Assembly: GCA_903899985.1 (NCBI GenBank)
Contig: CAIULL010000284.1
Coordinates: 1 to 64,000 of the forward strand
Source: an uncultured Schlesneria sp.
GTDB taxonomy: Bacteria > Planctomycetota > Planctomycetia > Planctomycetales > Planctomycetaceae
Direction of reading: 5' to 3'
Length of the DNA stretch: 64,000 nt
Below the pieces are notes generated by a model, which ran no database searches, was not told the DNA's origin, and was given only the letters and a program-made list of their open reading frames with translations. The translations under genes were made by a program, and so were the position numbers. Below are positions 18,533-27,232 of this stretch, piece after piece. Every line of letters begins with the position of its first letter. Position 1 is the stretch's first letter.

Positions 18533-20716
18533 ATGTTTCGTGCAATTCGCATTGGTATCGTTGTGCTTCTCGGATCGTCGCTAATCGGTCAACCGTTTGC
18601 TTACGGCAATCACGGTGGCGGCGGCGGCGGTCATGGCGGTGGTGGTGGCCACATGGGCGGCGGCTTCGGCGGCGGCCATATGGGTGGTGGCGGGTTTGGC
18701 GGCGGTCACATGGGTGGCGGCGGCTTCAGTGGTGGCCACATGGGCGGCTTTAGTGGAGGCCATATCGGTGGCGGCCATGTTGGTGGGTTCAATGGGGGGG
18801 GCGTTCACTATGGCGGCGCCATGCCCTCTCACAACGTCTATCAGGGAGGCCACTTTGGCGGCAGCAATGTGATTCAGCATAACCCCGGTTATGGACTTCA
18901 TCAGGGGATCAACCACTCAAACAGCGGGATCATCCATAGTCCCGGGATTCAGCATAATCCTGGAGTCATCCAGCACAATCCTGGCGTGACCGGACTCCAG
19001 CACAATGCCATTCGGTCAGGGACCACCCAGCACCTCGGCACCCAGCATCTCGGAACGCAGGGGATTGGAACGACGCATCTGGGGAGTCAAAACCATCTTG
19101 GTACCCAACATCAGAATCAGGCAACCTTCTACCAGCATCACGGTTTGAATCAGGGGGCGGGATCATCAATCAACCATTCGGGCTTGAATCATGGTTTGAA
19201 TGGCGTCAATCATTCCGCTCATCAAGGCTCGCAGTTTCTCAGTAATCACGCCGGGCAAACGGGCGCCGGGCTTCATCGTACTGCTGGTTCCATCAACCAT
19301 GTGAATTCCGTGCATGCGACAAACCTGTCGAGCCATCAGTTCCTGGCAAATCACCATGCCGGAACTTCGGTCACCGCCGCCCATGCTGGTTCGTTTATCC
19401 ATAATCAGGGAAATCATCTGCATAACACGGGTTTCAACCAGGGAAACTTTAATTACAACCATAATCACATCGCAAACTGGAACAACGGGCACTGGAATAA
19501 CGGCCACTGGAACAACGGAAATTGGCATAACGGCAATTGGAATAACTGGAACAACAACCGGTTTTGGTATGGTGGCCTGGGAGGTTTCGGTTTTGGTGGA
19601 TTCTGGCCATGGTACGGCGGTTTCTGGCCTTACTACGGGTACGGTTGGGGTTGGGGTCCTGGACTCGGCTTCGGGTTGGGTTACGGACTTGGCTATGGCC
19701 TCGGCTACGGTGGCCTCGGATATTATGGCGGCTACGGTCTGGGCTATTATGGCCTGAACGGTTTCGGCTGGGGATATGGCCTGAACAGTCTCGGCTTCGG
19801 TTATGGCTTGAACAACGCTTATTCAAGCTGGGGCTGTTTCGCTTACCAGCCATGTTGTGCCTTCCAGCCGATTACCTACGGCTACGCCAGTGCGATGCCA
19901 GGGTATGCCGGATATAGCGGTCTGGGTATCGGTTCCAATGCGATCGCCTATGCTCCGATGTCACAATTGAGTGCACTGGGAGTCGCGACCGCCACGGATG
20001 CTCCCCCTGCGGTTCCTCCGACGAATGCGACACCACCGAACCTGGATAAGACTTCCGGAGCCGCGAGTGGACTGCCAACGGCCGAAGAATTCGCTCAAAT
20101 CGGTGAATCCGCGTTCAAGAGCCGCGATTACAAGGGAGCTGTTCGAGCCTGGCGTCACGGATTGGTTGACGATCCTCAAAACGGCGTCTTGATCCTGATG
20201 CTGGCTCAAGGGTTGTTTGCGACGGAAAACTTCAGTGAATCAGCAGGCGCGGTTCAGGCTGCAATGCAGACGCTGCCACAAGAAAAATGGGACGTCGTCG
20301 TCAAGAACTTCCGCGACTTGTACGGCAAGGGTGAAGATTACACGTCTCAAGTTCGCGCTCTGGAAAAAGCCGCCCGAGCGAAAACAGACGACCCCGCGCT
20401 GCGATTCCTGCTTGGTTATCACTACGGCTTTCTGGGCTATCCCGCCGAAGCGGTGAAGCAACTGGAAAAATGCCTCAGCCTGGCACCACAAGACGAAGTC
20501 TCACGTAAGTTACTGCGAGTCTTCGACGACAAGCTGCCCAAGAAAGACGAACTTCCAGGCCCTGGCGAACCACCAGAAACAAGAAAGCCACCTGTCCCGG
20601 CACCCAACGACGTCGTGCCACCTCCAGCACTCAACGCCGAACCTTCAAACGCAGGTCTGACCGGTAAGCAAGGTGAGGAAACCGTCCCTGCCCGAAGCGA
20701 CAAAGAACCGAAGTAA
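18533..20716 (+). CDS. secreted Gly/His/Asn-rich low-complexity protein with C-terminal TPR region
   Basis: This 727-residue exported protein has a signal peptide (FRAIRIGIVVLLGSSLIGQP). A long low-complexity part follows: Gly/His-Met repeats (about 25-105), His/Gln/Asn-rich repeats (about 105-340) and Gly/Tyr/Trp-rich repeats (about 345-450) such as GYGLGYGLGYGG. A TPR-like helical domain follows at about 515-665 (FAQIGESAFKSRDYKGAVRAW, FLLGYHYGFLGYPAEAVKQL), then a Pro-rich tail. The ATG at 18533 has GAGGAG eight bases upstream; an earlier in-frame codon at 18503 is unlikely. Similar Gly-rich plus TPR secreted proteins occur in Planctomycetes, but I know of no defined function. The His clusters could bind metals. 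Confidence 0.85.
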   Translation: MFRAIRIGIVVLLGSSLIGQPFAYGNHGGGGGGHGGGGGHMGGGFGGGHMGGGGFGGGHMGGGGFSGGHMGGFSGGHIGGGHVGGFNGGGVHYGGAMPSHNVYQGGHFGGSNVIQHNPGYGLHQGINHSNSGIIHSPGIQHNPGVIQHNPGVTGLQHNAIRSGTTQHLGTQHLGTQGIGTTHLGSQNHLGTQHQNQATFYQHHGLNQGAGSSINHSGLNHGLNGVNHSAHQGSQFLSNHAGQTGAGLHRTAGSINHVNSVHATNLSSHQFLANHHAGTSVTAAHAGSFIHNQGNHLHNTGFNQGNFNYNHNHIANWNNGHWNNGHWNNGNWHNGNWNNWNNNRFWYGGLGGFGFGGFWPWYGGFWPYYGYGWGWGPGLGFGLGYGLGYGLGYGGLGYYGGYGLGYYGLNGFGWGYGLNSLGFGYGLNNAYSSWGCFAYQPCCAFQPITYGYASAMPGYAGYSGLGIGSNAIAYAPMSQLSALGVATATDAPPAVPPTNATPPNLDKTSGAASGLPTAEEFAQIGESAFKSRDYKGAVRAWRHGLVDDPQNGVLILMLAQGLFATENFSESAGAVQAAMQTLPQEKWDVVVKNFRDLYGKGEDYTSQVRALEKAARAKTDDPALRFLLGYHYGFLGYPAEAVKQLEKCLSLAPQDEVSRKLLRVFDDKLPKKDELPGPGEPPETRKPPVPAPNDVVPPPALNAEPSNAGLTGKQGEETVPARSDKEPK

Positions 20717-20746
20717 TTTCGCCATCAACTTGAGAGAGTCAACTCA

Positions 20747-20793
20747 ACGAAACCCCACCGCCCCCGAGGCGGTGGTTAACGGGCCTTTGCCCT
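20747..20793 (+). repeat. dispersed GC-rich palindromic repeat, copy 1
   Basis: The core is a perfect hairpin, CCACCGCC-N5-GGCGGTGG (20755-20775), followed by GTTAACGGGCCTTTGCCC. A near reverse complement occurs at 27636-27682. Truncated relatives (GCAAAGGCCCGCTGACCA at about 20845 and GGGCAAAGTTCCGCTGACCA at about 20949) lie in the same gap. It sits just after the Gly-rich gene and could also act as a terminator. Confidence 0.7.
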
Positions 20794-21004
20794 ACCAAAT
20801 TGTTTTGTTTCGTGGGCCGGTGAATATTTCGGGTGTGTTCGTGCAAAGGCCCGCTGACCATCTTCACCCGAAAAACGGGTCAGAGCCCTCATGGGTGGTG
20901 TCTGGTCACTGTGGGAGAACGACAGCTATGGGGGCAGAACCATTTTTCGGGCAAAGTTCCGCTGACCAGCGCTGCGGTTGCAGTGTGGGGCTCTTACACA
21001 AACC

Positions 21005-23401
21005 CTACTTCAAATCAATCGTGACTTTTTCGATCTGACCACTGAATTTGAACGGAACCTGGTAGGACAGAGTCACTGGCGTCCCAGCGTCTTCGCCGAC
21101 GTCGAGTGTTTCGTCGAGCGCGATACGGATCGGCATCGTTCGTTCGATTCGTCCCTTGGCAACTTCTTTGCCGTCGACGCTTAATGTGGATGTGCCCCCT
21201 TTGCCGATGCCGCCGCCGTCATAGACGAAGTCCATCTTGACCGTGTGCTTGCCAGTTGAAAGGGGATCTTTGCCGGCGACTTCGTAATGTGCGACGTCAA
21301 CGAAGCTGTAATGGAACACCGGTTTCCCTTTTTCCAGATACAGAGCCCACCCGCCGAACAGACCACCTTGCGTCAGGATGATTCCATTCGCGTCAGCCTT
21401 CACTTCCACCTCGGCCGTGAGCGACCATGACTTGTTCTTGGTGTCAGGTGCTGCCCCTTCTGGAATACGCGTCATCCCTTCCTTATACGTAAACGACTTT
21501 CGGCCTCGTGTGAGGCTTGGGCGAATGGCGGGGTCAAGCCGGGTGGTCTTGCTGTTGTCGATTGGTAAGACATTGTATTGGGCTGCTTCTGTGTAAAAGA
21601 GAAGTTGCAGATCTTTCAGCTTGTCCGGCATTTTTGCAGCGAGATTTTCGGATTGCGAGAAGTCTTTGCTTGTGTCATACAATTCCCAAACATATCCGTT
21701 GATTTCATCGACACCGGCTCCGGCGGGATCCCAAGGCGTGTTGGGTGGAGTCGTACACGCAACCCAGCCTTCGGAATAGATGGCTCGATTACCACCGAGT
21801 TCAAAGTACTGTTTGGTTCGTCGGCTCTTCGCCTTTCCGTCCGCAAAGCTGTAAGCCATGCTGATCCCTTCGATCGGCTTTTGCGTGACGCCATTCACTG
21901 AATCTGGTGCCGAGACGCCACAGACTTCCAGGATCGTTGGGACGATGTCGATGCAATGATGCCACTGTGTTCGCAGTTCTCCTCTGGCCGCTATTCCCTT
22001 TGGCCATGAAATGACCATCCCGTTGCGAGTTCCGCCGTAATGGCTGGCAATCTGCTTCGTCCATTGGAAGGGGGCACACATTGCATGCGCCCACGCGGCG
22101 GGATAATGGTTGTAGGTCGTCCACTTGCCGATGTCGTCGACCCTTTTCAATACTTCCTTCAGATCTTCAGGGACTCCATTGAAGAATGTCATTTCATTCA
22201 AAAGTCCTTGCGGGCTCCCTTCCGCACTCGCCCCGTTATCACCGGCGATAAAGATTACCAGCGTGTTTTCGAGTTGCCCCGTCTGCTTGATGGCTTCAAT
22301 GACCCGGCCGACGTTGTAGTCGGTCTGCTCGAGAAAACCGGCGTAAACTTCCATGAAGCGGGCATAGACCTTTTGCTGTTCGGCGGTCAGTGTATTCCAG
22401 GCTGGCAAGCCTGGTGCCAGCGGCGTCAGTTTGCTGTCTTGAGGAATGACACCCAGTTTCTTCTGGCGTTCGTGCGTTTCTTCACGGACTTTATCCCAGC
22501 CCTGGTCGAACTTTCCCTTGTACTTGTCGATCCATTCCTGTTTCGGGTGATGCGGAGCATGAGTCGCTCCAGGTGCGTAGTAGCAGAAGAAGGGCTTTTC
22601 CGGGGCAACAACCTTCTGCATGCTGATCCACTTGATCGCCTGGTCTGCCATGTCGTAGTCAAAGTTGTAGTCGGGTTTGCCGAGATAAGGCTCAATCGGT
22701 TTGGTTCCCTCGGTGACAGCGGGTCGCCACTGGCTGGTATCGCCGCCGATGAATCCATAAAAATGGTCGAACCCAAGTCCTGTGGGCCAAAGATCAAATG
22801 GGCCCGCCTGGCTGGATTGCCAGTCGGGGACGTTATGGTTCTTGCCAAACCAGGCGGTGCCATAACCATTTTGCTTCAGTAGCTCGGCCACTGTCGCGGT
22901 ATCCTTTTGCATGACCGAATCATAGCCTGGAAAGCCGGTCGCAGCTTCCATGATGACGCCGGTGTGGCAGGTGTGGTGATTCCGACCGGTGATCAGTGCC
23001 GCTCGCGTCGGACTGCACAATGCCGTGGTATGAAATTGGTTGTACTTCAAGCCGTTATCGGCAAGCTTCTGAAATGTTGGTGTCGAGCAAGGTCCTCCGA
23101 AGGTACTGGTTGCCCCGAATCCCACGTCGTCCAACAACACCAGCAGAACATTCGGCGCGTTTTTGGGTGCTTGAGTCGGTTGCGGGAAATCGGTTTTCGA
23201 TTCCTTGGCCCGCAGATTGATGATCCCCTTAAATGGTTGAGGCGGAGCTGGAAGAACGCTGGACGTATTCGCCACTTGTGCTGAACTTCCCTTGGATTCT
23301 TGCGCGATCGACTCTGTCCATTGGGAGGATGCTGCTATCCACCCGAAAAGGCCCGCCATCGTCATCACGATCAACGTATTGAGGTGCTCTCGTCGAAACA
23401 T
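21005..23401 (-). CDS. secreted arylsulfatase (formylglycine-dependent)
   Basis: This 798-residue protein has an N-terminal signal segment (LNTLIVMTMAGLFGWIAAS) and a complete type I sulfatase fold. Metal-binding NVLLVLLDDVGFG (about 84-96) is followed by CSPTRAALITGR, whose Cys129 should be converted to formylglycine. GYGTAWFGKNH, FIAGDNGASAEGS and GTRNGMVISWP match the family. A C-terminal beta region (about 640-798) is typical of the long Pseudomonas-like arylsulfatases. It probably hydrolyses sulfate esters of algal polysaccharides in the periplasm; the substrate is unknown. Family expansions of this kind characterise Planctomycetes. No formylglycine-generating enzyme gene lies in the window. 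Confidence 0.93.
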   Translation of the reverse strand: MFRREHLNTLIVMTMAGLFGWIAASSQWTESIAQESKGSSAQVANTSSVLPAPPQPFKGIINLRAKESKTDFPQPTQAPKNAPNVLLVLLDDVGFGATSTFGGPCSTPTFQKLADNGLKYNQFHTTALCSPTRAALITGRNHHTCHTGVIMEAATGFPGYDSVMQKDTATVAELLKQNGYGTAWFGKNHNVPDWQSSQAGPFDLWPTGLGFDHFYGFIGGDTSQWRPAVTEGTKPIEPYLGKPDYNFDYDMADQAIKWISMQKVVAPEKPFFCYYAPGATHAPHHPKQEWIDKYKGKFDQGWDKVREETHERQKKLGVIPQDSKLTPLAPGLPAWNTLTAEQQKVYARFMEVYAGFLEQTDYNVGRVIEAIKQTGQLENTLVIFIAGDNGASAEGSPQGLLNEMTFFNGVPEDLKEVLKRVDDIGKWTTYNHYPAAWAHAMCAPFQWTKQIASHYGGTRNGMVISWPKGIAARGELRTQWHHCIDIVPTILEVCGVSAPDSVNGVTQKPIEGISMAYSFADGKAKSRRTKQYFELGGNRAIYSEGWVACTTPPNTPWDPAGAGVDEINGYVWELYDTSKDFSQSENLAAKMPDKLKDLQLLFYTEAAQYNVLPIDNSKTTRLDPAIRPSLTRGRKSFTYKEGMTRIPEGAAPDTKNKSWSLTAEVEVKADANGIILTQGGLFGGWALYLEKGKPVFHYSFVDVAHYEVAGKDPLSTGKHTVKMDFVYDGGGIGKGGTSTLSVDGKEVAKGRIERTMPIRIALDETLDVGEDAGTPVTLSYQVPFKFSGQIEKVTIDLK

Positions 23402-23573
23402 GTTGTCCTCAGCTGAATTAATGTTGATTCAAAACGAGAAATGACGCCTCAGCGACGATCGGCTCATTCTTGAGTGATCTTCATTGCGCGGGGCGTGATG
23501 ATGGCTGCTTCGGTCGGAGGCGATTCCCTGCAGTCTCTCCACCGCTCTTGAATCGTTCATCATTGTTCATGAG

Positions 23574-23603
23574 CACTGCTTGACCGAAGACGGTCAAGCA
23601 GTG
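23574..23603. terminator. perfect hairpin, member of a dispersed palindrome family
   Basis: The stem CACTGCTTGACCG pairs perfectly with CGGTCAAGCAGTG around the loop AAGA. On the plus strand a short T-run follows (23611-23616). It lies downstream of the esterase gene (minus strand) and upstream of the arylsulfatase, so it may work as a terminator for the esterase. A close relative occurs at about 62343-62369. Confidence 0.6.
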
Positions 23604-23632
23604 GCACTTGATTTTTAAGACTTGTTGAGATC

Positions 23633-24355
23633 CTAGTTTTTCCCCGGTCGCTTTTGTGCGAGCAACCAGTCGTAAAACTCGGGGTTATTGTAGGTTTCAG
23701 TCCATGAATCATGGCCGGCCTCAGGATAGATCGTCAATTTGGGCTCGCCCCCATTTTTCTTGATGGCGTCGATCATCGATTGAGACAATTCCACGGGAAC
23801 ACCCGTGTCTTTGGCGCCATGGAACGCCCAGATCGGAAGCTTCGCCAATCGTCTTGCTGACTGGACATCACCACCGCCACAGATTGGCGCAATGGCTGCC
23901 AACCGATTTGGTGCGTGTGCCGCCATACGCCAGGTTCCGAAGCCCCCCATGCTGAGGCCGGTTAAGTAGATTCGGTCCTGGTCAACTTTGTATTTTCGTT
24001 CGAGATCGTCCAGCAGCAGCGACAGTTCGAACGGTTCCCACGATTTCCCTTTTGGGCATTGTGGTGAGACGACGATCATGGGGAATTCTTTCCCGGCGGC
24101 GATCAGCTTTGGAGGTCCGTGAACTTTCACCTGATCGAGATTATCGCCTCGTTCGCCGGAGCCATGCAGGAAGACCATCAGTGGCCACGTCTCTTTTTTG
24201 TCGTAATCCTTCGGCAGATAGAGCAGATAGTCCATTTCGACATGGATCGTGACGTCAAGCTTTGCCGCTTTTTGAGGTTGGTCCTGACAATAAGCGACGG
24301 TTGGTCCGATGGGGGATGACAACAGGGCGAGGGTGAGCAGCAAGTTGTGTTTCAT
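23633..24355 (-). CDS. secreted alpha/beta-hydrolase (prolyl-oligopeptidase/esterase-like)
   Basis: This 240-residue protein has a signal peptide (KHNLLLTLALLSSPIGP). An alpha/beta-hydrolase domain follows with the oxyanion segment PLMVFLHGSGERGDN, nucleophile elbow GLSMGGFGTW, acid residue in WAFHGAKDTGVP and catalytic His in YPEAGHDSW. It resembles the phospholipase/carboxylesterase-type enzymes with a PQCPKGKSW insert that are common in Planctomycetes. It probably cleaves an ester or peptide in the periplasm. The triad is complete, so it should be active; the natural substrate is not apparent. Confidence 0.88.
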   Translation of the reverse strand: MKHNLLLTLALLSSPIGPTVAYCQDQPQKAAKLDVTIHVEMDYLLYLPKDYDKKETWPLMVFLHGSGERGDNLDQVKVHGPPKLIAAGKEFPMIVVSPQCPKGKSWEPFELSLLLDDLERKYKVDQDRIYLTGLSMGGFGTWRMAAHAPNRLAAIAPICGGGDVQSARRLAKLPIWAFHGAKDTGVPVELSQSMIDAIKKNGGEPKLTIYPEAGHDSWTETYNNPEFYDWLLAQKRPGKN

Positions 24356-24697
24356 TTTGGCTTTTCGCGAATTGAGGATGGGATTGATCCCGGTGTTTGT
24401 ATCGGACTCAGGACTCCAATTCCAGCCACGAGACGATGCTGGATCATCACGACGGAGAAGGACTGAATGCGTCTTGTCCCACGTTTTTCAATACCGGTTC
24501 AGCAAGTTCTGCCGGTTAAGGTTTTTCCCTTCGCTGGCAGTCAGCAGATTTTGCGTGAAGAGGTCAAATGTCAGGTTTTGACTCGTTTTCAGGTATTGTT
24601 CAACTGACGGATTAATAATTATAAGACGCGCGCTCAGGTGATCATATGGGCTCTTTTCCAGTCAACCAGTTTCGATCGCTGCAAAATCAGGAATGGA
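24356..24697. other. divergent intergenic region (esterase / sterol desaturase-like)
   Basis: It must contain both promoters. An AT-rich segment with TTAATAATTATAAGA at about 24610-24625 is a possible -10 region for the plus-strand gene, without a clear -35. No ORF or RNA was recognised. Confidence 0.3.
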
Positions 24698-25744
24698 ATG
24701 AGTGATTCGACATTCAAGTCGTTGTTGAGGTTTATGACCGCGAATATCGCTGTGGTGTTGCTCGGATTTCTCTTTTTTCCGACACATACCATGGCGGTGG
24801 GACAGTGCTATTCGACGGTGTTTGCCAATTTTGATCCAATCTATGTTCTGCAGCGGATCTCGTTACTCGCCGTTTGTCTCTTGATTGAGTGGCGGTTTGT
24901 CGGCTGGAAGGATTGTTCGCTCAGAAAACTTCTGTGGCCTTCTCGTTCGGCCATGCATGATCTCGTGATCGGCACAATCAATCTCTGCGGATTCGCGATC
25001 ATTCTGTTTCTATTTTTCACGGCGAACGTGATACCCGTATTACCCGCCAGCACACGCGAGTTGGTTGGGATCGAATGGACTTCTCGTACCGACAATCTGC
25101 CGTTGCAAATCGTATTCTGGTTTGTATTACGTGATTTTGTTCTCTACTGGTTTCATCGATTGTTACATGAGTTTGCGTTCGCGTGGGAAATTCACAAATA
25201 CCATCACTCCGCAACGGTGTTTACAATGTTGACAGCGAGCCGCGTGCACTTTCTTGAGCGAGCGCTCAGTCACGTATTCGTCACGCTTCCCCTGGTAATG
25301 CTGGGAATGCCTGGGGAACCCTTTCTCGCGATCACGATCCTTAATGATGCTTTGAGTCGATTTCGCCATTCGATGGTGAATTGGGGTTTTGGGTGGTTTG
25401 GCTGGATTGTGGTCTCGCCAATCGCTCACCGAATACATCATTCGTACCTTCCCGAACATTGGGACGTGAACTACGGAGATTCTCTGACGATCTGGGACCG
25501 ACTTTTCGGCACCTATTACGGCGGTGGCATCTTGAATTCAGAAGTTGGCGTGACCGACAATCTGATTGACAACGTCGATGTCATCAGCGGATTGCTGATT
25601 CCCTATGCAAAGGCGATCCAGCGTTTTGGCGATTCCCTCACGACGAATGAATGGTGGCAGACATCCCGCCGCCGACAAGAAGAGGTGAATGTCGAGATCA
25701 TTCAAGACGCTCACGACGATTCTGTTGCACGGCGAGCTGCTTGA
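24698..25744 (+). CDS. sterol desaturase / fatty acid hydroxylase superfamily membrane protein
   Basis: This is an integral membrane di-iron enzyme of the sterol desaturase superfamily, about 348 residues from the ATG at 24698 (GGAATGG upstream); an earlier in-frame codon at 24638 is possible. The eight-histidine clusters are visible: HRLLHE, HKYHH and, after more membrane segments, HRIHH. Four to five hydrophobic helices are apparent (for example FMTANIAVVLLGFLFF, IGTINLCGFAIILFLFF, FVTLPLVMLGMPG). Members insert oxygen into or desaturate sterols, fatty acids, alkylglycerols or carotenoids. The C-terminal about 40 residues are charged and cytoplasmic. The substrate cannot be told. Confidence 0.88.
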   Translation: MSDSTFKSLLRFMTANIAVVLLGFLFFPTHTMAVGQCYSTVFANFDPIYVLQRISLLAVCLLIEWRFVGWKDCSLRKLLWPSRSAMHDLVIGTINLCGFAIILFLFFTANVIPVLPASTRELVGIEWTSRTDNLPLQIVFWFVLRDFVLYWFHRLLHEFAFAWEIHKYHHSATVFTMLTASRVHFLERALSHVFVTLPLVMLGMPGEPFLAITILNDALSRFRHSMVNWGFGWFGWIVVSPIAHRIHHSYLPEHWDVNYGDSLTIWDRLFGTYYGGGILNSEVGVTDNLIDNVDVISGLLIPYAKAIQRFGDSLTTNEWWQTSRRRQEEVNVEIIQDAHDDSVARRAA

Positions 25745-25971
25745 GTACGAGGGAAGAATCCCTCGCGAAGTCTCCGAATGGTTTCGCTTTTTAAGCCAGA
25801 TTCGTAAGATTTCTCTCGCAGTCAGACTTTGAACAGTCAAGTTTATGACCGTTCGTGGGATGGATGAGGCCCGAAGATCAAACAACGTGAAAATGCGCGC
25901 GACGATGGCTCCGGACCGGGGATTGCCATGGGTTTGCGGCGTCGATCATTCTGAACCTTCGGGGATTACTG

Positions 25972-26901
25972 GTGTGCTTTCTCGCTGATGATGAAGCGTC
26001 TTTGGCTGCCGGTATGACCTCGATTGTCGCATCACTCGCTCAAGGAATTCTGAAAATGATGGTTTTAGAAAAGATGAAATACATTTCGATTTGCATCGTG
26101 TCTTTACTCACCGCGGGTGGGATTGCCTACGGCAAATTGCAGGATGAACCGGCTCGATTCAATCAAGGACTTCGGGGCAATATCGTTGAAGTCAAGGAGG
26201 GCAAACCTTTAACTGTCACAATCTCGCTGGATGAACAAGAAACGTGGCTGAATCTGGATGTTTCAGGTTCGGCAAAAGTATGGACGGCGTATGAGATTGG
26301 GCAGTTGTCCGATTTGAAGGAAGGGCAATACGTTTCATTGCGTTTAGCAGATGATTACCGCACTGTGAACGAGATTCACATCAAGGGAGACGTTCTGATC
26401 GGTGAGATCAAGTCGATGGCTCAATCGGGCAAATTGAGTTTTAATCCTTATGAAGATGATGAAGAAGCGAGTGATAAACTGACGGAAGTCGAACTCGCTC
26501 CAGACGCGATCTTGCGGATTGGCCTACTGCCTGCCGCACGCGAGGAATTTAAACCGGGGATGGAAGTCCAGCTTGAATTTGGTCGCGATGGAAAATTCGT
26601 TCATGCGATGACGGCATTTGCCGACGAGGATGCGATGTTCTATGGAGGACTTAGCGAGCTGAGCGCAGATTCCTCCAAGATTTCCATTGAACAACCGGGT
26701 GACGACGATGAGCCGTCCACGATTCGATCGTATAAAGTCACTCCTGAAACGATTGTGTGGCTGGACCTGAAGCCCGTTAAACTGGCCGACTTGAAAGCGG
26801 GTGCCTGGATCGTCGGGCGATTATCCGACGACGGAAATACCGTTCGGGCGATTAAAGCAGAGTCGCCGGAACCGGAAGATGACGATGATGACGACAAATA
26901 G
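25972..26901 (+). CDS. membrane-anchored protein that begins with an ECF sigma-factor tail
   Basis: The N-terminus, DDEASLAAGMTSIVASLAQG followed by ILKMMVLEKMKYISICIV and a single membrane helix, looks like the linker and C-terminal anchor of planctomycete ECF sigma factors (pattern AAGxxSxxVxxLxxGVLKxMxxxKLK plus helix). No sigma-2 or sigma-4 domain lies upstream; the frame is open only to about 25890. The rest (about 65-300) is a beta-rich acidic domain with repeated short segments (GNIVEVKEGKPLTVTI, GEIKSMAQSGKLSF), ending in Glu/Asp-rich DDDDDDDK. The start is GTG 25972, or more likely ATG 26056, which has AAGGA nine bases upstream. I infer that it descends from a decapitated sigma gene and now encodes a periplasmic domain of unknown function. 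Confidence 0.7.
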   Translation: MCFLADDEASLAAGMTSIVASLAQGILKMMVLEKMKYISICIVSLLTAGGIAYGKLQDEPARFNQGLRGNIVEVKEGKPLTVTISLDEQETWLNLDVSGSAKVWTAYEIGQLSDLKEGQYVSLRLADDYRTVNEIHIKGDVLIGEIKSMAQSGKLSFNPYEDDEEASDKLTEVELAPDAILRIGLLPAAREEFKPGMEVQLEFGRDGKFVHAMTAFADEDAMFYGGLSELSADSSKISIEQPGDDDEPSTIRSYKVTPETIVWLDLKPVKLADLKAGAWIVGRLSDDGNTVRAIKAESPEPEDDDDDDK

Positions 26902-26967
26902 CGAACGTCGTTCGGATGATGGCTGATGAAATGTCATCGAATTGAAATGCTGAAACGAAAAATACGC

Positions 26968-26995
26968 GAGGCACCAGTTTGGAAACTGGTGCCTC
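26968..26995. terminator. bidirectional hairpin terminator
   Basis: A perfect 13-bp stem, GAGGCACCAGTTT paired with AAACTGGTGCCTC, encloses a GG loop. On the minus strand it is followed by TATTTTTCGTTT, so it should terminate the small gene ending at 27047. On the plus strand GTTTCTATTT follows, which could terminate the sigma-tail gene. Confidence 0.8.
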
Positions 26996-27046
26996 GTTTC
27001 TATTTCCGGACTTTATTTCGTCCGACCGATTCGTTAAACGCAATTT

Positions 27047-27232
27047 TCAATGGGACTTCTTGGAGGCCTTAGAAATCGCCTTCGCGACGATGTCAAATGC
27101 GTCAGCAGTCGGCAAAGCTGCCAGGACCTTGAATGCTTCGGAGAGGACTCGTTTCGTCTCAGCCACGCCGATTGAAGTCTTGTCCGTGTCAACCTTACGG
27201 GACACCTCGTTGTAAAAGTCATTCACATTCAT
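27047..27232 (-). CDS. small conserved-looking protein of unknown function (61 aa)
   Basis: This short acidic/basic helical protein has a regular heptad-like pattern (ETKRVLSEAFKVLAALPTAD, FDIVAKAISKASKK). It has its own intrinsic terminator (26968-26995) directly downstream, and codon usage resembles the neighbouring genes. It has no cysteines, signal peptide or membrane helix. I do not recognise the family. It may be a small regulator or structural protein. Confidence 0.6.
   Translation of the reverse strand: MNVNDFYNEVSRKVDTDKTSIGVAETKRVLSEAFKVLAALPTADAFDIVAKAISKASKKSH

Noticed and set aside
19314-19853. alternative ORFs on both strands within the Gly-rich gene
   Set aside because: They are products of the low-complexity GG/CC codon pattern; the plus-strand frame with signal peptide and TPR domain is the real one.
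22040-22882. 280-residue plus-strand ORF
   Set aside because: It is antisense to the arylsulfatase, whose motifs are intact on the minus strand. No ribosome binding site or family was seen.
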